Positions 56,421-64,000 of a stretch of 64,000 nt of DNA are shown here, piece by piece. Each line of letters opens with the position of its first letter. Positions within the stretch are counted from its first letter, which is position 1. The position numbers and the translations under genes were made by a program. The stretch lies in NCBI RefSeq assembly GCF_007655005.1, contig NZ_SZVW01000002.1, positions 434,001 through 498,000 of the forward strand, read 5' to 3'. Below the pieces are notes generated by a model that saw nothing but the letters and a program-made list of their open reading frames with translations, had not been told where the DNA came from and made no database searches. Source of the stretch: Streptomyces tibetensis (GTDB lineage: Bacteria; Actinomycetota; Actinomycetes; Streptomycetales; Streptomycetaceae).

Positions 56421-58560
56421 GGAGAGCCGTCCATTCCGCTCTCAGCTCGTCGGCCACGTAGGCGCCGTTCTCCGTGAGTTCACGCGGTGGAAGGCCGGCC
56501 AAGTCGCGCAGGACCCGGTCTGCCAGGATGCGCGCCGGACCGGCTTCCGGCGACGGACGGGCGGCTCTGCCGACGTACTCGCTGGCCAGATCGAGGAGTG
56601 GTCCTGCCGGGCTGCCCGGCAGGTGCAGGTCGACGACCTCGCGCAGCGCGGCGAGCCTCCCCCTCCGGCCGAGGCGGGGCAGCTCGCGGACGAACTCCTC
56701 CGGCTCGATGTCGACCGCCACCCCCAGCGCGCCGCTGCCACAGGCGCCCAGGCGCAGTCCGGCGCCGGCGGCGAGCGGGGTGATCGTCGTCGCGGCGGGA
56801 GCGTTGACGCTCTGCCACCAACCGGGCTCGCGCTGGTCCAGAAGGCCGTACGCGTTCCGCAGCCGGCTGCGGAAGGCGTCCAGGGTGCCGGGATCGAGCA
56901 GGGGGGCGACGACCGCGGAGAAGCAGTCCCGGCCCGGGTCGGCGTCGTCGATCAGCAGCCGCGGGCCGTGGCCGAGAGACAGCGATGTCAGCGGCCGCCA
57001 GCTGTGCAGGGCGGGCGGGGAGTCGTCGGTCCCCGCCGAGGGTTCCCCGCCGCGTACGCGGAAGTCACCCTTGCCGACGCGGAATTCCACCTGCCCGGGG
57101 CGGGACAGCCGAACGGTGCCCAGGGTCGGGAGGTGGATCAAGGGGCTCGGCTGCTCCCAGCGCAAGGTCGCTTCGACGCCCGCACGCAGCGCCGCGGCCG
57201 CCGCGACCGCCATGAAGCGCGGCAGATCCGCCGTGCCGCCCCGGGAGCGGATCAGGGAGGGCCTGAGATACGGATGGGAGAGCACCGCGTCGAGGTGCGG
57301 GGCCGTGGTCTCGTCGGTGTCCAGCCGGACCAGGAGGCTCCAGGCCTCGTCCCAGCCGGCACGGCCGGCGAGCTTGGCGTTCACGCCTGCGAGCAGCGCG
57401 CGGTCCAGCCGTAACCGCGCCCGTTCGAGTTCGCCGGCGCTGGTCACCGCCGGAGCCAACGAGCGATCCGTGATCCGTTCGGCGATTCCCTCGATCAGGG
57501 CACGCAGGTCCGTGCAGTACACCGACGGGTTGTCGAAGCCCCGTCCGGTGCTGTAGCGATGGGCGACCAGTCCCCCGCCGCAGGTGGCGAGGACGGGGCA
57601 CCGCCGGCAGGTCTCGCTGATCCCGTCGCGGCGGACGGGGGCCTCCGCGCGTTCGGTGAACTCCCGGAAGCCGTGCCGGAAGACGTCGTATCCGGTGGCG
57701 GGTGCGCCGTCATAAGCGATCTTGAGTGAGTCGGACCGTGTGAGGGTGCCGTCCGTGTCGACGACCGCGATGCCGTCGTCGGTGGCTCCCAGCGCCTCCG
57801 TGAGTGGGGGGCCACCACGCAGCGTGCTGAGGATCGAGTCGAAGGTCCGCACGGGCACCGGGCGCCCCTGCTCCTCCCACCGGTCGAAGACTTCGAGAAG
57901 CCAGTCGGCGTAGGGCGTGGACGCTCCCGGGCGTCCCGGAGGCGGTGGTGCGTCCCAGGTGGCGTGGGGCAGGAGGTAGTCGATCCGTGGGGGGTCCAGG
58001 CCGATCAGCGCGTCGTGCACGAGGACCGGATCGCCGGCCACGTCGACCGTGCACAACAGCCCCTGGAAGAGGTGCCGGTACTCGGGCAGTCGCAGCAACT
58101 CCAACCCGCGCAGCACCCGTTCGTAACTGCTGCGGCCCCGGTGGTCGAGCCGATGCCGGTCGTTCGCGGCCCGGTCGCCGTCCAGGGAGAGGCCCACCTT
58201 GACGTCGAACTCCCTGAAGACCTCCAGGTGCGCGCGGTTCAAGCGGACACCGTTGGTGTGGATGTGCAGGTCGAGGTCGGTCGTCGGAGCCAGCGCACGG
58301 GTGAGTTCCGCGCAGGTCGACCGCAAGCGGGCCGGGCCCGCCAGCAGTGGCTCACCGCCGTGCAGGATGACCGCGAGCTGCGGGAGCCGCTCCTCACGGA
58401 CGTACTCGCAGAGCCGACGAACCACCTGGCGGAGCGTCACCTCGGAGATCAACGGCGGCATCCTCCGCCAGCTCTGGTCCGCGTGCCGATAGACATAGCA
58501 GTGGTCGCACGCCAGGTCGCACCTGCTGTGGACCTTCAGGACGAGCTCGCGTATGGCCAC
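56413..58560 (-). CDS. fxsB: FxsB: radical SAM/SPASM cyclophane maturase fused to a degenerate HEXXH domain
   Basis: About 715 residues. GTG 58560 is preferred (GAGG ten bases upstream); a GTG three codons earlier is possible. Numbering from the longer start: radical SAM cysteines C17, C21, C24 (C-D-L-A-C-D-H-C), G-G-E-P at 71-74, and SPASM cysteines C321, C324, C330 and C352. FxsB enzymes join Phe and Ser side positions in an F-x-S motif to make a three-residue cyclophane. Residues 370-718 align in style with the HEXXH putative peptide-modification family, but R-E-L-P-R (628-632) stands where HEXXH is expected. The precursor gene lies just upstream. Confidence 0.9.
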   Translation of the reverse strand: MAIRELVLKVHSRCDLACDHCYVYRHADQSWRRMPPLISEVTLRQVVRRLCEYVREERLPQLAVILHGGEPLLAGPARLRSTCAELTRALAPTTDLDLHIHTNGVRLNRAHLEVFREFDVKVGLSLDGDRAANDRHRLDHRGRSSYERVLRGLELLRLPEYRHLFQGLLCTVDVAGDPVLVHDALIGLDPPRIDYLLPHATWDAPPPPGRPGASTPYADWLLEVFDRWEEQGRPVPVRTFDSILSTLRGGPPLTEALGATDDGIAVVDTDGTLTRSDSLKIAYDGAPATGYDVFRHGFREFTERAEAPVRRDGISETCRRCPVLATCGGGLVAHRYSTGRGFDNPSVYCTDLRALIEGIAERITDRSLAPAVTSAGELERARLRLDRALLAGVNAKLAGRAGWDEAWSLLVRLDTDETTAPHLDAVLSHPYLRPSLIRSRGGTADLPRFMAVAAAAALRAGVEATLRWEQPSPLIHLPTLGTVRLSRPGQVEFRVGKGDFRVRGGEPSAGTDDSPPALHSWRPLTSLSLGHGPRLLIDDADPGRDCFSAVVAPLLDPGTLDAFRSRLRNAYGLLDQREPGWWQSVNAPAATTITPLAAGAGLRLGACGSGALGVAVDIEPEEFVRELPRLGRRGRLAALREVVDLHLPGSPAGPLLDLASEYVGRAARPSPEAGPARILADRVLRDLAGLPPRELTENGAYVADELRAEWTALHD

Positions 58561-58609
58561 GTCCGTCACACCTCGCCGACTGTGCCGCGCGTCCGCATAG
58601 GGCGCCCGG

Positions 58610-58792
58610 CTAGACGGCGGAGTTGAAAGTGGAGTTCGTCCTGGTCCCGTCCTCTCCCGGAGCCGGAGTCACGCGCCTCACGACCGTGGTGAACTCGATC
58701 CCCTCGGTGCTGATCTCCGCGAGCGGGGTTCTCTCGGAGGTCGGGCCGCCCGTAGGGGGCTTGTCTGCGGGTTTCGTGACCGGAATCTTCAT
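58610..58792 (-). CDS. fxsA: FxsA: FxSxx-COOH precursor peptide
   Basis: A 60-residue peptide whose C-terminus is exactly F-N-S-A-V, the FxSxx-COOH pattern (F56, S58). The core Ser and Phe are the expected cross-link residues. The body has P-L-A-E-I-S-T-E-G-I-E-F-T-T-V-V-R-R-V, which resembles the leader helix of this family, flanked by Pro/Thr-rich sequence. The start is uncertain: ATG 58792 is used, but GTG at 58807 or 58834 would add 5 or 14 residues, and none has a strong ribosome site. The gene lies 50 bases upstream of fxsB and about 240 bases after fxsT2. Confidence 0.78.
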   Translation of the reverse strand: MKIPVTKPADKPPTGGPTSERTPLAEISTEGIEFTTVVRRVTPAPGEDGTRTNSTFNSAV

Positions 58793-59032
58793 CTGCGTCG
58801 GCTTCACCTTGGTTCGGGGCCGCCTCCCACACACCGGGGACGGCGAGAGTCCGGGGCTGGAGTGGACACGGTGCGCGTAGACGTTCCGCCAAGCATGCCT
58901 CTGCCATCTTCGCAGCCCCTGCGTGAGGTGGGCAATGCGTACCGCAATGCACCGTGCGGCAGCGGTGATTTCTCGTCACCGATGCCCCGGGCGTTCACCG
59001 GGGCGCGAAACGGCGGGCCCGAGCGGCGCACT

Positions 59033-62000
59033 TCACGCGGGCAACAGGAATTCCAGATCACGGTCGACGCGCTGCCAGCCGCGGCCCGCGGCCGTCCAGG
59101 GATGTCCGGAGCCGAGTCTCTTGTCGAACGCGCTGACCGCCCGGTCCCGCAACCGGCCGGCCTCCGCCGTGTGGCCCATCGAGCGCAGGGTGACCGCCAG
59201 GGACAGGTCGGCGATCAGGGTGTCAGGGTGCCCCTTCCCGAGGCAGACGCGCAGGGCCTGAGCGCAAGCCCGCGCCATGCTCTCCGCCGGGGCGAACCGC
59301 TCCATGTCGCCCAGGACGTTGGCCATCGTCAGCCTCCCGAACAAGGTGTACGGGTGGGCGTCGCCGAGCAGCCTGCCGAAGGACCGGACGGTCCGCGTGG
59401 CCGCGGCCAGTGCCTCGTCGGTCTCTCCCGCAGTGCGCAGCCACGCCGCCAGGTTGTGGTCGCAGACCGCGTTGTCCGGGTGTTCCGGGCCGCGCAGCTG
59501 GGCGACACCGTGCTGGAGACGGCTGATCACGGTGCGCGCGGTGGCCAGGTCGCCCGCGCCGGCGGTCAGGGCCGCCAGATTGACGCCGCAGACCAGCCAG
59601 TCGGGATCGCCCCGGTCCCGTTCCGTGGTGTAGCCCTCCTCGGCGTGCGCGGCGAGCTCGTCGGCCTCGTGTCTCTGCCCGATGCGGCGCAGGGAGACCG
59701 ACAGGCTGACGGCCGCGCGCAGCGCGCCATGGGCGTTCTGGCGGCGAAGGCTCTCCAGGGCGGGGCGCAGCACGCGCACGGAGCCGGCGTAGTCGCCCAG
59801 TTCGCGCAGGTCCCGGGCGAGACCCAGGGCCGACGCCAACGCCGCGGGGTGACCGTCTCCGAGCACGCGGCACTGTTGTTGCCAGGTGGCCAGGCTCCGC
59901 TCCCGCGCGGCCGAGTAGTTTCCCACCAGGCGGAACGACCGGGCGAGCGCCTCGGCCGCGGTCAGCGTCTGCGGGTGCTCCTCGCCGAACAGGTCGTGGA
60001 ATCCGCAGTACACCTCACGCGCCAGCTCCAGCGCCTCGCCGAACCGGCCGAGCGCTCTCAGGTCCTCCGCCAGGCCGGCGGCGGTGATCAGGATGTGGGC
60101 GTGGCCGGGCGGCAGGAGCTCGCGTTGCCGGGCCAGGGTACGGGAATCCAGGCCGTACGCCTGGCCATGGGCTCCCAGGCTCCGCAACGCGGTCGCCTGA
60201 TGGGTGCGCAGCTGCAGCACGTGCTGGTCGTCGTCTCCCCCGTCGACGGCGGTCCAGCTCCGGTCCAGCCGACGGCCCAGTTCGAGGGCCCGGGCAGGCA
60301 TGCCGTGCTGCGCCGTGCGGCGCACCCGCTCCAGCAGCGCGACGCGGGTGTCGCTGTCGGGGCACGTGTCCGCGCCGGCGTGGTCGAAGTGGGGCCACAG
60401 CCTCTCGAACGCCAGGTCGTCCGCCTCGGCGGCGGAGTCGTCGCGCCGGGGCGCGGCGGCCGTGAGGAGCCGGTGTGCCTCGTGGCGGACCTCGTCCAGC
60501 TCGTCGGCGGGCAGGGAAGCCGTCACCAGGCGCTGCACGACCCGGTGCACCTTCAGCGTGTGCCCGGCCTGGTCGACCTCGGCCAGGCCCAGCCTGCTGA
60601 GTTCCCGTACCTCTCGGTCGACCAACATCGGCTCGTGCAGGGCGTCGTCGTGCGGGCGCAGCAGGCGCAGCGCGGTGTCGGTGTAGACCAGGGTCAGCGG
60701 CAGCGGCTGCGGTGCGAGCACACTGCACAGGGCGAGCAGGCGCAGCGCTGCGGGAGCGCGCTCGGCAAGTGCGTCGAGGGCCACCGCGGTGCCGGCGGCG
60801 ATCGCCGGGGCGGTCGCCTCGTCCGCGCCCTCCGCGGCCCGGGCGGCGCTTCGGACGGCCAGCCGGTGCAGGTAGTCCTCAGCCGACGGGAACTGCGCGA
60901 GCCACGATCCGGCCTGGGCGACGGCCAGCGGAAGGTCGCTCGCGGTGGCCGCGATCCGGTCCGCGTCCACGGCGGAGAGCGACGGAGCCCTCCGCCGCAG
61001 CAGTTCGATGCTCTGCTCCCGGGTGAACGCGTCGACCCACACGGGGTGCATGCTCTCGCTCCACGTGCGGTCCCGGGAGGTCACCAGCACATGCCCTTGG
61101 AGGCCGGCGGGCAACAGCTCCGACAGGGCCGGCCGGCCTGCCGCGTTGTCGTACACCAGGAGCCACCGGCAGCTGGGTGATCCCGAGTCCAGCGCGTCGA
61201 GGGCCCGGCGCGCGGCCGTGGGGACGTCGTCCCCGGTGCGCAGGCCCATGCGCTCCGCCAGCTGTGCCAGCGACAGCAGGACCGCTTCCCGGCTGTGCGC
61301 ACGGATCCACCACACCAGGTCGTACGCGGCCTGGAAGCGGTGGGTGTACTCCACGGCCAGTTGGGTGCGCCCGGTGGCGGCGAGGCCGTCGTGAGGGAGT
61401 ATCACGGCCTGTTGCCGGCTGACCTTCAGCGTGGCGGCGAGCTGGTCCAGCAGCCGGTCCCGGCCCACGAAGAACGGGTTGCGCGCCGGTGCCTCCCACA
61501 GGTCCGGCGTCCGGCGCGGGAACCGCGGACGGGCCGGTCCCAGGACCCGTTCGGCCGCCTCGCCGGACAGTCCTACGCCGCGCAGCAGGGCCTCGGCGGT
61601 CCCTGGCTCGTCGAGGGAGGTCAGGTCGACCGCTTCGTAGTCGCTGAACGGGGGTGTGAGCGCGACGGGTTCGATCCGCAACGGGATCAGCTTCCCGGAC
61701 GGGCCGGAACCGGTCTCGCCCATGCTCTCCCACAGGGTCCGGGACTGCGGCGAGCGCAGGAAGGACGACGACAGCAGGGCCAGGGTGCGAGGGGCGCCGC
61801 CCCAGGGGCCCGGTTCGCTGCCGCCGCCGGAGGTGAGCACCTCGAAGCCGGCGCCGGCGAGGAGCCAGCCGACCCAGTCGGCCCACATCCGGTCCTGGGG
61901 CGCGTACCACAGTCGCAGCGGGGTCGCGATGGGCGACAACGGCCGCACGTAGGAGGCGAGATGACGTCGGCGCAGTTCGTCGTCCAGGGGTGGCAGACCT

Positions 62001-62902
62001 CGCACGCGGCCCTCGGTGATCAGCTCCGTCAGCAGCTCGAAGGCGGCGAGCAGACTGTCCGGTTCGCCCGGTGGGTCACCGAACGCGGCCAGCGTCTCTT
62101 CGTAGGCGTAGTCCGACCGGTGCGGGACTTCCACGCCGGTGCGGGAGGCGGCCGGCAGCTGCTGGAAGCTCATGCGGACGAGCTCGCGGGCGGCCGCCAG
62201 ACGGTTGTCCCTGTCGTCGGCGACCCGCATCGCGACGGGCAGTATGCGCAGGGGGCGTGGATGGACGTCCCGGAGTATGGACCGGGCCATGCGTGCCGCG
62301 CCCTCGATGCTCTGCGAGCTCAGCGTGAAGCAGTTGACCAGGATGTCCGGCAGGTCGATGGTGCACAGTCCGACCAGGTCGCTCACGCCGCAGCGGCTGT
62401 CGATGAGGGTGAAGTCGTAGTGGCTCTTCATGTCGTGGCGCAGCGCCTCGAGGAACCGCGTGCCACCGAACCGTTCGGCGAACTCCCGCCAGCTGAAGTC
62501 CATGAGGTGCGTCAGGTACTCGCCGTCCTGCCGCCCCGCGGGCATGTAGTCCAGGCTCCCGCCCTCGGGGAACGTCCAGTCGACGGAGACCGCGTGCGGC
62601 AGGACCCGGGCGAGACGCCGTCTCAGGTCCGCCGCGGACTCGGTGAGCGGTTTCGTGCGCCACTCCGTGACGTAACCCGAGAACAGGTTGAGCACGCCGG
62701 TGGTGGCGGCCGAGGTCGCAGTATCGAGGAACGGGTGAAAGTAGCGGTGCAGCCCCGGCGCCTCGACGTCCCAGTCGGCGGCCAGCACGTGGTAGCCGTT
62801 GGAAGCGAGGATCCATGCGACGTTGGCCACGGCCATCGTCCGCCCGGTGCCGCCCTTCTGGGAGTAGAAGGTGACGATCTGCCCGTCAGATCCGGGGGTC
62901 AT
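59033..62902 (-). CDS. FxsT2: second ParA-TIR-NB-ARC-TPR protein
   Basis: A 1289-residue paralogue of FxsT1 with the same order: ParA-like domain (K-G-G-T-G-R-T at 16-22), TIR-like segment (L-R-L-W-Y-A-P-Q-D-R-M-W), NB-ARC, winged region and TPRs. The NB-ARC P-loop reads A-A-T-G-R-T-Q where FxsT1 has G-G-V-G-K-T-Q, so the phosphate-binding lysine is lost. R-W-L-L-V-Y-D-N-A is kept. ATG 62902 has AGGAG seven bases upstream and lies 17 bases inside the fxsC stop. Having two FxsT genes in one locus is unusual. Confidence 0.85.
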   Translation of the reverse strand: MTPGSDGQIVTFYSQKGGTGRTMAVANVAWILASNGYHVLAADWDVEAPGLHRYFHPFLDTATSAATTGVLNLFSGYVTEWRTKPLTESAADLRRRLARVLPHAVSVDWTFPEGGSLDYMPAGRQDGEYLTHLMDFSWREFAERFGGTRFLEALRHDMKSHYDFTLIDSRCGVSDLVGLCTIDLPDILVNCFTLSSQSIEGAARMARSILRDVHPRPLRILPVAMRVADDRDNRLAAARELVRMSFQQLPAASRTGVEVPHRSDYAYEETLAAFGDPPGEPDSLLAAFELLTELITEGRVRGLPPLDDELRRRHLASYVRPLSPIATPLRLWYAPQDRMWADWVGWLLAGAGFEVLTSGGGSEPGPWGGAPRTLALLSSSFLRSPQSRTLWESMGETGSGPSGKLIPLRIEPVALTPPFSDYEAVDLTSLDEPGTAEALLRGVGLSGEAAERVLGPARPRFPRRTPDLWEAPARNPFFVGRDRLLDQLAATLKVSRQQAVILPHDGLAATGRTQLAVEYTHRFQAAYDLVWWIRAHSREAVLLSLAQLAERMGLRTGDDVPTAARRALDALDSGSPSCRWLLVYDNAAGRPALSELLPAGLQGHVLVTSRDRTWSESMHPVWVDAFTREQSIELLRRRAPSLSAVDADRIAATASDLPLAVAQAGSWLAQFPSAEDYLHRLAVRSAARAAEGADEATAPAIAAGTAVALDALAERAPAALRLLALCSVLAPQPLPLTLVYTDTALRLLRPHDDALHEPMLVDREVRELSRLGLAEVDQAGHTLKVHRVVQRLVTASLPADELDEVRHEAHRLLTAAAPRRDDSAAEADDLAFERLWPHFDHAGADTCPDSDTRVALLERVRRTAQHGMPARALELGRRLDRSWTAVDGGDDDQHVLQLRTHQATALRSLGAHGQAYGLDSRTLARQRELLPPGHAHILITAAGLAEDLRALGRFGEALELAREVYCGFHDLFGEEHPQTLTAAEALARSFRLVGNYSAARERSLATWQQQCRVLGDGHPAALASALGLARDLRELGDYAGSVRVLRPALESLRRQNAHGALRAAVSLSVSLRRIGQRHEADELAAHAEEGYTTERDRGDPDWLVCGVNLAALTAGAGDLATARTVISRLQHGVAQLRGPEHPDNAVCDHNLAAWLRTAGETDEALAAATRTVRSFGRLLGDAHPYTLFGRLTMANVLGDMERFAPAESMARACAQALRVCLGKGHPDTLIADLSLAVTLRSMGHTAEAGRLRDRAVSAFDKRLGSGHPWTAAGRGWQRVDRDLEFLLPA

Positions 62903-64000
62903 CAGGGGTCTCCTGGGCGGATCCCGGCTCCGGGACGGGGCCGAGCAGCCTGGGCCGGGGGACGGGGGGACCGGCGGGCGGGTACACCGGCGACACGTAG
63001 CGGAGGAACTGGGCGGCCGCCCACTGGATCACGGTCGGGAGGACGTCGGCGAACGCGGACAGCGAGGGCACTCCGCCCGTCGCGGCCCGGGAGACGCTGC
63101 GTCCTCGCTGCAACGTGCGGGGCAGGGTCTTCTCCAGGGCCGACTGCAGCTCCGCCCCTGAGGACTGGTTGTCCGGGTCCGAACGGTCCCACGGCACGAT
63201 GACCACGACCCACGGCTGAGCTGCCGCGTCCACCCTGGTGAGCAGCTCCCGTTGTTCAGGGTCGGCGACCGCCCACCGGTCGAGCAGCATCACCGTCGGT
63301 GCCGATGGATGCGCCTCGGCCAGCAGACTGCCGGCCGCCTCGTCCAGAGGTTCGACCGTGGTGAGGTAGTCGAGCCCTCGCACCTGCTCCGCGGCGAAGT
63401 CCGCGAGCGGCCGGCCGGCATCGACGTCGCTCTCCCGGTAGGGGTTCCAGTCGACCGGGGAGGGGCCGTAGCAGCGCTCCGATCGCCCCGGCGGCAGTTC
63501 GCGGCTGCTGGGCGCGGCCACCACGATGCGCACCCGGCGCAGCACGGGGGGCGGCCCGAAGGCGTTGGGCAGGTCCGCCAGGTCCAGCGGTTCGCCTCTG
63601 GGCACCGGATTCTCGTGGGCCGTGGTGACGATCGACTGGGCCAGCAGCCGGACGGCGTGCTCGTACTCGGCCCGGTACCTGCGCAGCTTCATGAGGGCAT
63701 ACAGGCCATAGGACGCGTAGTGCGGGCCGAACCGCTCGTGGTCGTGCCGCAGGCTCTTCGCGGCCGAGGGGAGACGCTCGGCGTGTACGGGCGTCCACAG
63801 TGCCGGCACGATCGCCGGTGGGGCGCTGTCCTGTGACGTCCGGCTCCGCGTCTGGCGCAGGGCGAAGGCCCGCCACTCGCGGCCGCAGTGGTCGCTCACG
63901 AAGTAGCGCGGTGAGTACAACGGTACGAACACCCGGCAGGCGGCAAGGGCGGCGGACAGGCGCGAACTCCAGTCCTCACCGATCCGCATGGCGCGGTCCA
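62886..64000 (-). CDS. fxsC: FxsC: TIR-like protein of the FxSxx-COOH system (5' end outside window)
   Basis: The coding frame is open from the stop at 62886 through 64000, so the start lies beyond the window. The visible part begins D-R-A-M-R-I-G-E-D-W-S-S-R-L-S-A-A-L-A-A-C-R-V-F-V-P-L-Y-S-P, the second half of a TIR-like domain, followed by Y-F-V-S-D-H-C-G-R-E-W. A second module with A-A-E-Q-V and V-M-L-L-D-R-W-A then ends in a Pro-rich tail. It is the first visible gene of the operon and overlaps fxsT2 by 17 bases. TIR-like domains of this class may bind or cleave nucleotides, but no catalytic glutamate can be assigned from the part seen. Confidence 0.82.
   Translation of the reverse strand, partial: DRAMRIGEDWSSRLSAALAACRVFVPLYSPRYFVSDHCGREWRAFALRQTRSRTSQDSAPPAIVPALWTPVHAERLPSAAKSLRHDHERFGPHYASYGLYALMKLRRYRAEYEHAVRLLAQSIVTTAHENPVPRGEPLDLADLPNAFGPPPVLRRVRIVVAAPSSRELPPGRSERCYGPSPVDWNPYRESDVDAGRPLADFAAEQVRGLDYLTTVEPLDEAAGSLLAEAHPSAPTVMLLDRWAVADPEQRELLTRVDAAAQPWVVVIVPWDRSDPDNQSSGAELQSALEKTLPRTLQRGRSVSRAATGGVPSLSAFADVLPTVIQWAAAQFLRYVSPVYPPAGPPVPRPRLLGPVPEPGSAQETPDDPRI

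Noticed and set aside
51360..62902. Calling the FxsT proteins antiphage STAND defence genes
   Set aside because: The NB-ARC/TPR layout is suggestive, but the FxSxx-COOH neighbourhood explains the genes better and no effector nuclease is seen.

Overview
The window is high-GC actinobacterial chromosome and almost certainly Streptomyces. Codon use is very GC-rich, GTG and TTG starts and GTGA/ATGA stop-start overlaps are common, and there is a gene order I recall from S. coelicolor: amino-acid permease, dxs, xylFGH, rok7B7, ngcEFG, then aconitase and a helix-turn-helix MurA paralogue. There are no tRNA, rRNA, insertion-sequence or CRISPR features that I can see.

Layout. (1) 0-6.3 kb: a cell-surface polysaccharide module. 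It has a membrane-anchored CBM3 plus GH16-like protein and a NodB-type deacetylase on the plus strand, converging on a hyaluronan-synthase-like glycosyltransferase and its UDP-sugar dehydrogenase. (2) 6.4-11.7 kb: core genes (propeller-like hypothetical, NYN/PIN-like protein, amino-acid permease, dxs), with dispersed palindromic repeats at gene ends. (3) 11.8-20.2 kb: XylFGH sugar transporter, the ROK regulator Rok7B7 and the NgcEFG transporter for N-acetylglucosamine/chitobiose. (4) 20.5-35.8 kb: a polysaccharide-utilisation block. It holds a GH92 mannosidase, GH67 alpha-glucuronidase, GH42 enzyme, an LplABC-type (aldouronate-like) ABC transporter, an acetyl-xylan-esterase-family hydrolase, an MmpS-like lipoprotein and an AA10 lytic polysaccharide monooxygenase with a CBM2. 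Their promoters carry recognisable operators: a DasR-like site, a CGAAACTTTCG xylan-type site and a perfect CebR box. (5) 35.9-45.4 kb: a MurJ-like flippase, then an operon that couples a GAF/PAS/SpoIIE/ATPase sensor phosphatase to a second XylFGH cassette, then an orphan solute-binding protein. (6) 45.4-51.4 kb: aconitase behind two overlapping iron boxes, a DUF4236 peptide, the HTH-MurA fusion and an alpha/beta hydrolase.

(7) 51.4-64 kb, all on the minus strand: an FxSxx-COOH (cyclophane-type RiPP) locus, the most unusual part of the window. In transcription order it holds FxsC (TIR-like, cut by the window end), FxsT2, a small precursor ending in F-N-S-A-V, the radical SAM/SPASM maturase FxsB, an AAC(3)-family acetyltransferase and a second FxsT. 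FxsB is fused to a HEXXH-type domain whose metal-binding motif appears lost. The two FxsT proteins are ParA-like, TIR-like, NB-ARC and TPR giants, and one has a damaged NB-ARC P-loop.

Together the region reads as carbon sensing and scavenging of plant and fungal polymers (xylan, cellulose, mannan glycans, chitin) between core genes, followed by a specialised peptide-modification system of unknown output.
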